Assembly (NCBI RefSeq): GCF_020026455.1
Contig: NZ_JAHHQJ010000013.1
Span: 25,113-89,112, forward strand
DNA length: 64,000 nucleotides
Source of the DNA: Alistipes sp.
Lineage (GTDB): Bacteria > Bacteroidota > Bacteroidia > Bacteroidales > Rikenellaceae
Direction: 5' to 3'
This document shows positions 7,671 to 16,190 of the stretch, in pieces (positions within the stretch are counted from its first letter, which is position 1; the number at the start of each line of letters is the position of its first letter). The notes under the pieces were generated by a model. The model was not told the origin of the DNA. It was given only the letters and a program-made list of their open reading frames with translations, and made no database searches. Both the position numbers and the translations under genes were made by a program.

Positions 7671-9932
7671 TCAGGCGTTGCTGTTTTCGTCCTGCTCCTG
7701 CCTGTCGATCAGCTTCACCTTCTCGATCGTCGCGGCCATCTCCTCGCGGGCGCGGTTGATCTTGGCACGCACGTCGGCCACCAGGGCCTCGGCATTCTTC
7801 GACTTGGCAAAGAAGCCGATGTTGTTCTCCAGCAGCCCGATCTCCTGCTCCAGCTGACGCACCTTGTTGTAGAGGCGCTCGCGTTCCGAACGCAGCCGGC
7901 GGTCGCCCGAAGCCTTGATCGACGAGAGTTTCTCGCGGAAGCGGCCCATCGAACGGTCGCGCTCCGAGCCGCGCAGCGTGTCGAAGAGCCCGTCCACGGC
8001 GGCCTTGTATTTTTTCTGGATGGCATCCTTCTGTCTGATGGGCACAAAACCGATCTCACCCCAGCGGCGCTGGAATTCGCGGATCACCTCATAGCCTCCG
8101 GCCTTCACGTCGGCCGCAGCCATCTCTTCCAGCAGGGCGAGTTTCTTCCGCAGGTTCTCCTCGTGCTCGCCGTCGACGCTCGCGAAGTGTGCCGCCTTGC
8201 GCTCGAAGAACTTGTCGCAGGCATGGCGGAAACGCTTCCAAATGGCGTCCGAATGGCGCCGCGACACGGCACCGATCTGCTTCCAGCGGGCCTGCAGGGC
8301 GATCAGCTCGTCGGTGGCCTTCTTCCACTCCTCGCTGTTCATCAGCGACTCGGCGGCCTCGCAGATCTCGACCTTCAACTGGAGGTTGTGCTCCATCTCG
8401 GTCTTCATTCCGGCATAGAACAGCCGCTTGGCCTCGAAGAACCGGTCGCACGCCGTGCGGAAACGTTCGTAGATGCGGTTGTTGTCTTTCTTCGGCGCGA
8501 AACCGATGGTCTTCCAGGTCTTCTGAATCTCCAGCAGGCGGTCGCTCGCCCGGTTCCACTCCTTGCGGGTGGTGAGCGGCTGGGCCGAGAGTTCCTCCGT
8601 GGCGACACACAAGCCGGTCTTGAGTTCGAGGTTCTTCACCTGCTCGTTCTTCAGGGCTTCGAAATACTCCTGATGCTGCTTGTTGATGCGGCTCGACGCG
8701 GCCTTGAAACGCTCCCAGAGCACCTCCTTGTACTCGTTGGCTACGGGACCCGTCTCGCGCCACTCGTCGTGGAGTTTTTGCAGCTTGTGGAACGCCTCGA
8801 CGACAGAAGGCTCCAGCACCAGCGCCTCGGCCTGCTCGCAGAGGGCCACCTTCTGCTCGTAGTTCTTCTTCAGATCGAGGTCGCGCAACTCCTTGTTTAT
8901 CTTGATGAAGCTGTAAAAATTCTCGACATGCAGGTTGTAGGTCTCCCACAAATCCTTAACATGCTGCTGCGGCACGATGCCGGTATCCTTCCAGCGCTGC
9001 TGCAATTCGCGGAACTTGTTGAACGTATGGTTGAGCGTCTCGTCCGAATCGACCAGCTCCTTGAGCTCCTCGATGATCGCCTGCTTGACCTTGAGATTCG
9101 CCTCCTTCTCGGCTTCGAGATTGGCGATGAACACGTCGCGGCGGTGGCGGTACTCCTTGAACAGCTCCTTGAGCTGCGTCTCGGCGCCGTCTACCGAAGG
9201 AGCGAAATTCTCCTCGGCGCCGCCCTCCTCGATGAAGCGGCGGCGTGCAGCCTCGACCTCGGTGCGGCGGATGCGGTAAAAGGCGATCTTCAAAGCCTCC
9301 ACATCCCGGCGGATCGACTGCACGGGCTGCTCCTCGAGCATCCGCGCGAACAGGGCCACCAACTCCTCCTTGCTCTTCCCGGCGAACTTGTCCGCCTCGG
9401 GCTTCTGCGCGGCGAGTTCCTCCGCGGCCTCCTCCTCGGGCGTCGCGTCCTCGATCTCCAGCCCGGCATGCTGCGCCACGAGTGCAGCCTCCTCATCGGC
9501 AAAGTCCACCGCCATGTCCCGGGGTGCCTCCTCATCCTCCGCTTCGGCCGGCACCGACTCGGCGGCCGGCTTGATCCGGGCACGCTTGGCACGAGGTGCA
9601 GCCTCCTCCCCGGGGATCGGCTCCCCGACGGGCTCCTCCGCAGACATCCCTGCAGCGGACTGCTCCGCACCGGCAGACACTTCGGCAACTCCGGCAGACG
9701 CTTCGACAGACGCTTCGGCGGCGGGCTCCTGCGTCACGGCCGATTCCGCGGACGCATCCGCAACCTCCGCAACAGGTTCTTCCGCAGCAGCGGACGCCTC
9801 CGCATCCGGTTCGGCAGCGGGCATTTCGGGTTCAGGAACTCGGGCAGTCACGGCAGAATTCGCTTGCTTATCTTCAGCCGCAGGGCTGACTCGCTGCTCG
9901 GGAGCAGGAAGTGTCGGTTTTTCAGTAGCCAT
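7671..9932 (-). CDS. DUF349 repeat protein
   Basis: The protein has 753 residues from the ATG at 9932. The first 200 or so are low-complexity and Ala/Glu/Pro-rich, probably disordered. The rest is alpha-helical with at least five DUF349 repeats, recognisable by the spaced pattern W...G.V.......W..F.......F (for example LQQRWKDTGIVPQQ, IQKTWKTIGFAPKK, LQARWKQIGAVSRR, FQRRWGEIGFVPIR). DUF349 proteins are widespread in Bacteroidota and their biochemical role is not settled. A coiled coil (RSERERLYNKVRQLEQEIGLLENN) closes the protein. A good -7 element lies upstream. Family is certain, function unknown. Confidence 0.9.
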   Translation of the reverse strand: MATEKPTLPAPEQRVSPAAEDKQANSAVTARVPEPEMPAAEPDAEASAAAEEPVAEVADASAESAVTQEPAAEASVEASAGVAEVSAGAEQSAAGMSAEEPVGEPIPGEEAAPRAKRARIKPAAESVPAEAEDEEAPRDMAVDFADEEAALVAQHAGLEIEDATPEEEAAEELAAQKPEADKFAGKSKEELVALFARMLEEQPVQSIRRDVEALKIAFYRIRRTEVEAARRRFIEEGGAEENFAPSVDGAETQLKELFKEYRHRRDVFIANLEAEKEANLKVKQAIIEELKELVDSDETLNHTFNKFRELQQRWKDTGIVPQQHVKDLWETYNLHVENFYSFIKINKELRDLDLKKNYEQKVALCEQAEALVLEPSVVEAFHKLQKLHDEWRETGPVANEYKEVLWERFKAASSRINKQHQEYFEALKNEQVKNLELKTGLCVATEELSAQPLTTRKEWNRASDRLLEIQKTWKTIGFAPKKDNNRIYERFRTACDRFFEAKRLFYAGMKTEMEHNLQLKVEICEAAESLMNSEEWKKATDELIALQARWKQIGAVSRRHSDAIWKRFRHACDKFFERKAAHFASVDGEHEENLRKKLALLEEMAAADVKAGGYEVIREFQRRWGEIGFVPIRQKDAIQKKYKAAVDGLFDTLRGSERDRSMGRFREKLSSIKASGDRRLRSERERLYNKVRQLEQEIGLLENNIGFFAKSKNAEALVADVRAKINRAREEMAATIEKVKLIDRQEQDENSNA

Positions 9933-9981
9933 TTCAGTACACGTTTTTGGTTCCCGCATATGCGGGAGCATATAAATCTCG

Positions 9982-9989
9982 CAAATATA
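9982..9989 (-). promoter_or_regulatory. -7 promoter element for the DUF349 gene
   Basis: On the minus strand the sequence reads TATATTTG, a perfect TAnnTTTG, about 50 bp upstream of the ATG at 9932. Confidence 0.55.
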
Positions 9990-10112
9990 ACCATTTTATG
10001 CGGAACGCCGAAAAGATTTCGTCAAAACATGCAACCGCGCCGCCCTCCGGGAGTGCGAAATGGCTGCATCCCGATACGGCGGCGCGATTTTTCAGTCCGT
10101 TGCGGCCCCTCG

Positions 10113-12125
10113 TCAGCGCTTGCGGCCCTTTGCGGCAATGCGCCTGGGTGCAGCCTGACGGCCCGTCGTCACGGGACGGCCGCTGCGGCGGACGCTCCGG
10201 GTTCCGCCGCGCTTGGGCTTCTCCCACGCCGCGGCATCGTCGTAACGCTGAAAAGCCTCCCAGTCGAAGCCGTCGTTGCCGCCCGTCGGAGGCGTACTCC
10301 AGTCGTTTTCAGCCTTTTTGCGGCTCCGTTTCGCGGGAGCCCGCTCCCCGGCCTCCTCCGCCGGTTCCGCATCGTCCCTGCGCGGCCGCCGTTCGGAGCG
10401 CAACTCCCCGGCGCCTTCCGGTCGTTCCGACCACTCCGACCGCTTGCGTCCCCGCACGCCGGGACGCCACTCGCCGGCCGATTCGCCGCCGGACACGCCC
10501 TCGCCGCCTTCCTCAACAGCCGGCCGGTTCCGCTTCCCGCCGCCGTTCTTCGCGTCGGAACCGTCGATCTTGGCGATGCGCCGACGGCCTCCCGAAGCGT
10601 TGAGCTGTCCCACGACCGCCTCGGCGTCGCTGAACGGCACACTCACCAGCGAATAGTTCTCGAAAACGCGCACGTCGTCGATATGTTTGTCCCGCAGCCC
10701 GCACTTGCGCTTGAGCATCTCCACAATCCGGCGGGCCGTATATCCGTCGCGGCCTCCAAGGGCCAGGAACAACCGCGCCTTCCCCTTGCGGTCGACCGAG
10801 AACGAGCGGATTTCGGGGTAGCTGTTCTGATCCAGCTCACTGCGGAAAGCCAGCCGCAACAAGGCCCCCAGCGCCACTTCGGGCGCATAGCTTTCGAGCA
10901 GTTCGGCCGCGATGTCGGCATAGTCGCCGTAACTCTCATTGGCCACGATCTCCTGCAAATCCTCCTTGATTCTGGCGCGCTTCATCGCCACAATATCCTG
11001 CGGCGACGGCAGCGTCTCCCGCTTGATGTCGGCTTTGATGTCGCGCATCATCCAGTTGAAACGGCGCAGTTCGGCCCCCGAGATAAAGGTGATGGCCGTG
11101 CCCTGATTCCCGGCGCGGCCCGTGCGGCCGATGCGGTGGACATAGCTCTCCGAATCCTGCGGCAGCGAGTAGTTGATCACGTGCGAAAGGTTCGACACGT
11201 CGATACCCCGCGCCGCCACATCGGTGGCCACCAGGATGTTGACCACCTTGTCGCGGAACTTGCGGAGGATCTTCTCGCGCTGGGCCTGCGACACGTCGCC
11301 GTGCAGCCCCTCGGCCGAATAGCCCTGGGCCACCAGACGCGTCGCCACCTCGTCCACACTGATCTTCGTGCGGCAGAAGACGATGCCGTAAAAGTCCGGC
11401 TCGATGTCGATGATGCGTGTCATGGCGTCGAACTTGTCGGCCTCGCGCACCTCGAAATAGATCTGATTCGTAAGGTCGGTGATCAGGTGCTGCGACTCCA
11501 CGCGCAGCATCTCCGTATTGCGCATGTAAGCCTCCGAAAGACGGACGATCCGCTCGGGCATCGTGGCCGAAAAGAGCAGCACGCGGCGGTCCTCCCCCGT
11601 GTGTCCCATGATCTCCTCGACATCCTCCACGAAGCCCATGTTGAGCATTTCGTCGGCTTCGTCCAGAACCAGGAAGCGGACCTTGTCCAGGTGGAGCGTT
11701 CCGCGGCGGATGTGGTCCAGCACACGGCCCGGCGTGCCGACGACGATGTCGACGCCCCGCGACAGACGGCGCAGCTGCTCGCCCATCGCGGCCCCTCCGT
11801 AGATGGCCGTGATCGACAGCCGCCGCTGGCGGTTGTAGCTCAGGAGTTCCTCGGCAGCCTGCACGGCCAGCTCGCGCGTCGGGACGAGGACGATGGCCTG
11901 CACGCCCTCTTTCGAGGGCTCGATCTGCTGGAGTATGGGCAGCCCGAAAGCCGCCGTTTTGCCCGTTCCGGTCTGGGATTGCGCAATGATGTCGTTCTCT
12001 CCCGTGAGCAGACGGGGAATCGTAAGTCGTTGGATGGAGGTGGGTGTTTCGAACCCTTTTGCATGGACGGCCGCGAGCATCTCCTCGCTAAGTCCCAAGG
12101 CACCGAAATCAGCTTCGTTGATCAT
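10113..12125 (-). CDS. DEAD-box ATP-dependent RNA helicase (CsdA/DbpA type)
   Basis: This 670-residue cytoplasmic RNA helicase is likely involved in ribosome assembly or mRNA turnover. It carries the Q motif (FETPTSIQRLTIP), motif I AQSQTGTGKT, Ia PTRELA, II DEAD, III SAT, V RGIDV and VI HRIGRTGRAG. A DbpA-like RNA-binding domain follows (ARLFLALGGRDGYTARRIVEML near residues 450-530). The C-terminal tail of about 140 residues is Arg/Lys/Glu-rich and low-complexity, as in CsdA/DeaD proteins. The start at 12125 (MINEADF) is used; the longer frame to 12185 overlaps the promoter region. It is divergent from the response regulator gene. Confidence 0.95.
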   Translation of the reverse strand: MINEADFGALGLSEEMLAAVHAKGFETPTSIQRLTIPRLLTGENDIIAQSQTGTGKTAAFGLPILQQIEPSKEGVQAIVLVPTRELAVQAAEELLSYNRQRRLSITAIYGGAAMGEQLRRLSRGVDIVVGTPGRVLDHIRRGTLHLDKVRFLVLDEADEMLNMGFVEDVEEIMGHTGEDRRVLLFSATMPERIVRLSEAYMRNTEMLRVESQHLITDLTNQIYFEVREADKFDAMTRIIDIEPDFYGIVFCRTKISVDEVATRLVAQGYSAEGLHGDVSQAQREKILRKFRDKVVNILVATDVAARGIDVSNLSHVINYSLPQDSESYVHRIGRTGRAGNQGTAITFISGAELRRFNWMMRDIKADIKRETLPSPQDIVAMKRARIKEDLQEIVANESYGDYADIAAELLESYAPEVALGALLRLAFRSELDQNSYPEIRSFSVDRKGKARLFLALGGRDGYTARRIVEMLKRKCGLRDKHIDDVRVFENYSLVSVPFSDAEAVVGQLNASGGRRRIAKIDGSDAKNGGGKRNRPAVEEGGEGVSGGESAGEWRPGVRGRKRSEWSERPEGAGELRSERRPRRDDAEPAEEAGERAPAKRSRKKAENDWSTPPTGGNDGFDWEAFQRYDDAAAWEKPKRGGTRSVRRSGRPVTTGRQAAPRRIAAKGRKR

Positions 12126-12144
12126 ATATGAATAGTTGAGGGGG

Positions 12145-12152
12145 CAAAGGTA
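12145..12152 (-). promoter_or_regulatory. -7 promoter element for the DEAD-box helicase gene
   Basis: The minus strand reads TACCTTTG (TAnnTTTG) 20 bp upstream of the ATG at 12125. No convincing -33 TTG is visible at the right spacing. Confidence 0.5.
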
Positions 12153-12162
12153 CGACAATTTA

Positions 12163-12193
12163 TTGAATATTCGCCGGAAAATCATTATCTTCG
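12163..12193 (+). promoter_or_regulatory. promoter of the response regulator gene
   Basis: TTG at 12163-12165 and TATCTTCG at 12186-12193 are spaced 20 bp apart and fit the Bacteroidota -33/-7 pattern with one mismatch in the -7 box. The ATG is at 12245. Confidence 0.5.
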
Positions 12194-12244
12194 CAAAAAG
12201 TTACACACACGCCCCCTGTGGGCATCAGACCGAAAATCGACACC

Positions 12245-12919
12245 ATGAGCCACCGCATCCTGCTGGTCGACGACGAGGTGGACATCCTCGAATTCGTCCG
12301 TTACAACCTCGTACGCGAGGGTTACGAAGTCTTCACGGCCGAGAACGGCGCCGAGGCGCTGAAAGTGGCCGCGGCATGCCGTCCGCACCTGATTCTGCTG
12401 GACATGATGATGCCGGTGATGGACGGGGCGCAGACCTGCCGTGCGATCCGCCGCAACCCGGTTCTGAAGGATACCATGGTGGTTTTCCTCTCGGCGCTGG
12501 GCGAGGAGGGGCAGCAACTGGCCGGCTTCGACGTGGGAGCCGACGACTACCTGACCAAACCGATCAAGATGAAGCTGCTGGTAAGCCGCGTGCAGGCCAT
12601 CCTCAAGCGCATCGACGCCGACAGGCCGCCCGAGAAGGCCCCGGCTCCGGGAATCACGGTCAACCGCGAGCGCTACACGGTGATCCGCGACGGACAGGAG
12701 ATCGCCCTCCCGCGCAAGGAGTTCGCACTGCTGGACCTGCTCTACTCGTCGCCCGGCAAGCTGATTCCCCGCGAGGAGATCTACGCCAAGATATGGGGCA
12801 CGGAGGTCGTCGTGGGCGACCGCACGATCGACGTGCACATCCGCAAGCTGCGCCAGAAGATCGGCGACGAACGCATCGTGACCGTGAAAGGCGTGGGCTA
12901 CAAATACGACCCCTCCTGA
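12245..12919 (+). CDS. OmpR/PhoB-family response regulator (orphan)
   Basis: This 224-residue DNA-binding response regulator has a receiver domain (residues 1-120) with the acidic pair in LLVDDE, phospho-acceptor Asp53 (ILLDMMMP) and Lys105 (DYLTKP). A winged-helix output domain follows (about 135-224, ending TIDVHIRKLRQKIG...VKGVGYKYD). The ATG at 12245 is chosen because the fold begins at SHRILLVDDE. No histidine kinase gene is next to it, so its cognate sensor is elsewhere. The pattern resembles the Bacteroidota RprY-like regulators, but the regulon cannot be told from this window. Confidence 0.93.
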   Translation: MSHRILLVDDEVDILEFVRYNLVREGYEVFTAENGAEALKVAAACRPHLILLDMMMPVMDGAQTCRAIRRNPVLKDTMVVFLSALGEEGQQLAGFDVGADDYLTKPIKMKLLVSRVQAILKRIDADRPPEKAPAPGITVNRERYTVIRDGQEIALPRKEFALLDLLYSSPGKLIPREEIYAKIWGTEVVVGDRTIDVHIRKLRQKIGDERIVTVKGVGYKYDPS

Positions 12920-13132
12920 ACGCAGGCTGCAGAGCGAGGGGGGGGCTGCTCCGCTGAAGCCGACCCTCCTGCGCCATACCCTTCTCTGCCGACTCCATAT
13001 CCCCTTGACCACACCTCCGTTTCTCCCACGCCGCCCCTCCGAAGACGAAGACAAACCGTCTCCGACGTCATATATGACAAATTTTCCCCTTATTTCGGCA
13101 ACCAAATAGACGATCCGTAATCATTTTTTGCT

Positions 13133-13140
13133 TAAATTTG
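13133..13140 (+). promoter_or_regulatory. -7 promoter element for the fluoride channel gene
   Basis: TAAATTTG is a perfect TAnnTTTG about 33 bp upstream of the ATG at 13173. I looked for a fluoride riboswitch upstream and could not recognise one. Confidence 0.5.
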
Positions 13141-13172
13141 CACATCCGTAAAATAATACATATATTTAAATT

Positions 13173-13547
13173 ATGATTCGTGAACTTTTTGCCGTGGGCC
13201 TGGGAGGCGCCGCCGGGAGTATCGCCCGCTACATGCTCTCCGCCTGGCTGCTCGGAGGACACACGCTTCTGGGTTTTCCGGCTGGAACGTTCGCGGTCAA
13301 TGCCGCGGGATCGCTGCTGATCGGCATCCTGCTGGAGACCACAAATTCGGCTGTGGCAGGATGGTTGCTCATTGTAGGGTTCTGCGGCGGGTTCACCACC
13401 TTTTCGACCTTTTCGGCCGATACCGTGCGGCTGCTGCGCGCCGGGGACTACGGTTCCGCAGCGGCCTACATGGCCTTGAGCGCCGCGGTCTGCATCGCCT
13501 TCGCGGCGCTGGGCATGTGGCTGGCGGGGTTGCGAAGCCGGATTTAG
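13173..13547 (+). CDS. crcB: fluoride-specific ion channel CrcB/Fluc
   Basis: Fluc channels export fluoride as dual-topology dimers in the inner membrane. The 124-residue protein has four hydrophobic helices, the conserved GGAAGSIARYMLS segment, Asn in FAVNAAGSLLIG and the hallmark GFCGGFTTFSTFS motif carrying the phenylalanine/threonine track. Length matches the single-domain homodimeric form, and no second crcB copy is adjacent. The gene stands alone between the response regulator and ackA. Identification is confident from the signature motif. Confidence 0.95.
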   Translation: MIRELFAVGLGGAAGSIARYMLSAWLLGGHTLLGFPAGTFAVNAAGSLLIGILLETTNSAVAGWLLIVGFCGGFTTFSTFSADTVRLLRAGDYGSAAAYMALSAAVCIAFAALGMWLAGLRSRI

Positions 13548-13795
13548 CCTGCCCCCGTAAGCCGACGACCCTTCCCGGCCCACCGCGCACTCCCGGCCCG
13601 GAAATCCGGATTGCATTGGAGAACCGGCTCCTGGGAACGGAAGCACAGAATCGGGTCAGGACGCAGAAAGGCCGCGTCGCCCCGAAAACCCGGCCATGGA
13701 CTGGGCAGGCCAAACGTGCAGGCGCCGCAAAGGCGGCAAGGGCACCGGCCGACGACAGAATAACGGACAAAAAACATAAAACTTAAATAAGACTT

Positions 13796-14998
13796 ATGGT
13801 AATTCTAGTTTTAAACTGCGGCTCCTCTTCGATCAAATATCAGGTGATCGACATGGAGGAGTCCTCGAGCAAACTGCTCGCAAAAGGCATCGTGGAACGC
13901 ATCGGCCTCCCGGAAGGCGATCTGACCCATAAACCCGTCGACAAGAATCCCTTCGAGCTCCACCAGCCGATTCCCGACCACACGACCGGCATCAAACTGG
14001 TGCTCGACGCCCTCACCGATCCCACCCACGGCGTGATCGCCTCGCTCGAGGAGGTGAAGGCCGTCGGCCACCGCGTAGCCCATGGCGGCGAGTTCTTCCC
14101 CGAGAGTTGCATCGTCACCGAGGATGCCAAGGCGAAGATCCGCTCGCTGTTCGAGATCGCCCCGCTGCACAACCCCGCCAACCTCGAAGGCGTGCTTTCG
14201 ATCGAGAAGGTGCTGCCCGGCGTTCCCCAGGTTACGGTCTTCGACACCTCGTTCCACCAGTCGATTCCGGCGGTGAACTACATGTATGCCCTGCCCCACG
14301 CCTACTACGAGAAATACCGCGTGCGCAAATACGGTTTCCACGGAACCAGCCACAAGTATGTGGCCAAGGTGGGCGCCGAACTGGCCGGGCTCGATCTGCA
14401 CAATTCGCGGATCATCACCTGCCACATCGGCAACGGCGGTTCGGTGACGGCGATTCTCAACGGCAAGTCGTTCGACACCTCGATGGGCTTCTCGCCGCTC
14501 GACGGCCTGGTGATGGGCACGCGCTGCGGCCAGGTGGACGCCAGTGCCATCACGTTCATCGGCGAAAAGGAGGGCATGAGCTATGCCGAGCTGAACACGA
14601 TGATGAACAAGAAGTCGGGCGTGCAGGGCCTCACGGATATTTCGAGCGACATGCGCGACATCGACCGCGCCTACGACGAGGGCAACCCCCGTGCAATTCT
14701 GGCGCGCGACATGTACTACGGACGCATCAAGAAGTTCATCGGCGAATATGCTGCCGAGATGGGCGGTGTCGACATGATCATCTTCACAGGCGGTGTGGGC
14801 GAGAATTCGTGCGAGATGCGCGAGGAGGTCTGCTCCGGTCTGGAGTTCATGGGCGTGAAATTCGACCCTGCCGCCAACAAGGGAGCACGCGGGGTGAACA
14901 TGATCCTCTCGGCCCCGGATTCGAAGGTCCTGATCGCCACCATCGCCACCAACGAGGAGCTGGTGATCGCCACGGATACGTATAATCTGGTCAAATAA
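13796..14998 (+). CDS. ackA: acetate kinase
   Basis: Acetate kinase transfers phosphate from acetyl phosphate to ADP, giving acetate and ATP in the cytoplasm. The 400-residue protein begins VLNCGSSSIKYQ (phosphate-binding Asn and SSS), contains the substrate-binding GHRVAHGGEFF, DTSFHQSIP with the catalytic Asp, GFHGTSHKYV, MGTRCGQVD with the conserved Arg, and FTGGVGENS near the end. All ASKHA-fold motifs are present. The gene is followed after 152 bp by ptb and then buk, but there is no phosphotransacetylase (pta) beside it, which is the more usual partner. Confidence 0.97.
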   Translation: MVILVLNCGSSSIKYQVIDMEESSSKLLAKGIVERIGLPEGDLTHKPVDKNPFELHQPIPDHTTGIKLVLDALTDPTHGVIASLEEVKAVGHRVAHGGEFFPESCIVTEDAKAKIRSLFEIAPLHNPANLEGVLSIEKVLPGVPQVTVFDTSFHQSIPAVNYMYALPHAYYEKYRVRKYGFHGTSHKYVAKVGAELAGLDLHNSRIITCHIGNGGSVTAILNGKSFDTSMGFSPLDGLVMGTRCGQVDASAITFIGEKEGMSYAELNTMMNKKSGVQGLTDISSDMRDIDRAYDEGNPRAILARDMYYGRIKKFIGEYAAEMGGVDMIIFTGGVGENSCEMREEVCSGLEFMGVKFDPAANKGARGVNMILSAPDSKVLIATIATNEELVIATDTYNLVK

Positions 14999-15068
14999 CA
15001 CCCGCCGCACCCAAGCCCCCGCGGGCCGGAGGCAGATCCGATTTGCAACCGATCCCAAGGGAGAGAGA

Positions 15069-15087
15069 GGGGGGGGGGAAAAAAAAA
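15069..15087 (+). repeat. G10-A9 homopolymer tract upstream of ptb
   Basis: Ten G residues (15069-15078) run directly into nine A residues (15079-15087), preceded by a GA dinucleotide run. It lies in the 152-bp ackA-ptb gap, about 64 bp before the ptb start codon. Such tracts are prone to slipped-strand length change. Confidence 0.8.
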
Positions 15088-15150
15088 CCAATGGTCGGCA
15101 ACATACCGACACCCATAGACAACCAACAAATTTTTAAATAGAACAACATC

Positions 15151-16059
15151 ATGATTCAGCATCTTAGCGAAATCGTCGAGGAGGCGAGAAAACAGGGTAA
15201 AAAGCGTCTTGCCGTAGCCTACGGGCAGGATTCGCATACACTGGAGGCGGTCTACGAAGCCTACAAGGAGGGTCTGGTGGAGCCCACGCTCTTCGGCGAC
15301 AAGGAGATCATCAAGAAGGTCTGCCAGGAGAACGACATCGACATCAACGCATTCAACATCGTCGACGAGCCGAACGACATGAAGTGCGTCCAGCAGGCCG
15401 TGGCCTCGGTCGTCTCGGGTAATGCCGACGTACTGATGAAAGGTCTGGTCTCGACCGACAAGTACATGCGCGGCATCCTCAACAAGGAGGCCGGACTGTT
15501 CCCTCCGAAAGGCGTCCTGAGCCACGTTTCGATCGTCGAAATGCCCTGCTACCACAAACTGCTCATCATCTCGGACGTGGCGGTTCTTCCGCTCCCCGAC
15601 TTCAAGCAGAAGATGGTGCAGATCGGCTACCTGGCCCGCACGGCCAACCTGCTGGGCATCGAGCGTCCGAAAATCGCCTGCATCGCCCCCTCGGAGCAGT
15701 TGCTTCCCAACGTGATCTCCTCGACCGAAGGCGCACTGCTGGCCAAGATGGCCGACCGCGGCCAGCTGGGCAACGTCACCGTCGACGGTCCGCTGTCGCT
15801 GGACGTGGCCCTCTACAAGGAGGTCGCCGAGCACAAAAAGGTCAAGGGTTCGTCGGTGGCCGGAGATCCCGACTGCCTGCTGTTCCCCAACCTCGAATCG
15901 GGCAATGTCTTCTTCAAGTCGGTCTCGCACCTCTGCGGCGGCGAACTGGCGGCGATGGTCATGGGTACGAAGGTTCCGTGCGTGCTGACCTCGCGCGGCG
16001 ACACGAGCAAGACCAAGCTTTTCTCGATAGCGCTGGCCTGCTTGGCTGTAAAAAAATAA
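15151..16059 (+). CDS. ptb: phosphate butyryltransferase (phosphotransbutyrylase)
   Basis: Ptb converts butyryl-CoA (or branched acyl-CoA) plus phosphate to acyl phosphate and CoA. The 302-residue protein belongs to the phosphate acetyl/butyryltransferase fold and has the short single-domain length of Ptb. Recognisable segments include DVLMKGLVSTDKYMRGILN, GVLSHVSIVEMP, a central domain with IERPKIACIAPSEQ, DGPLSLDVAL, PNLESGNVFFKSVSHL and the C-terminal CVLTSRGDTSKTKLFSIALA. Its neighbour buk, 131 bp downstream, supports Ptb over Pta. The homopolymer tract upstream could modulate expression. The preferred acyl chain cannot be read from sequence. Confidence 0.93.
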   Translation: MIQHLSEIVEEARKQGKKRLAVAYGQDSHTLEAVYEAYKEGLVEPTLFGDKEIIKKVCQENDIDINAFNIVDEPNDMKCVQQAVASVVSGNADVLMKGLVSTDKYMRGILNKEAGLFPPKGVLSHVSIVEMPCYHKLLIISDVAVLPLPDFKQKMVQIGYLARTANLLGIERPKIACIAPSEQLLPNVISSTEGALLAKMADRGQLGNVTVDGPLSLDVALYKEVAEHKKVKGSSVAGDPDCLLFPNLESGNVFFKSVSHLCGGELAAMVMGTKVPCVLTSRGDTSKTKLFSIALACLAVKK

Positions 16060-16190
16060 AATTCCGGACTTCGGACCTAACCTAATCTTAAATCCATTCG
16101 ACGAGCGAAGCGACGCATCCCGGTTGAACCATCCCGACCGCGAGTCGTTGCGAATTCGTCGGACTCACGTAAAAAACGAACCGAGAACTT

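Noticed and set aside
3908..7759. Two long plus-strand frames (647 and 590 codons)
   Set aside because: They are antisense shadows of yidC and pyrG with Arg/His/Leu-rich composition and no recognisable fold.
7494..12131. 1545-codon plus-strand open frame
   Set aside because: It is antisense to pyrG, the DUF349 gene and the helicase gene, all with clear motifs. GC-rich codon use leaves long open shadows, and the translation has no domain.
12920..13172. Fluoride riboswitch upstream of crcB
   Set aside because: I could not find the conserved pseudoknot pattern; only a promoter element is visible.
13811..15930. Minus-strand frames of 433 and 404 codons
   Set aside because: They are antisense to ackA and ptb, without domain or start context.
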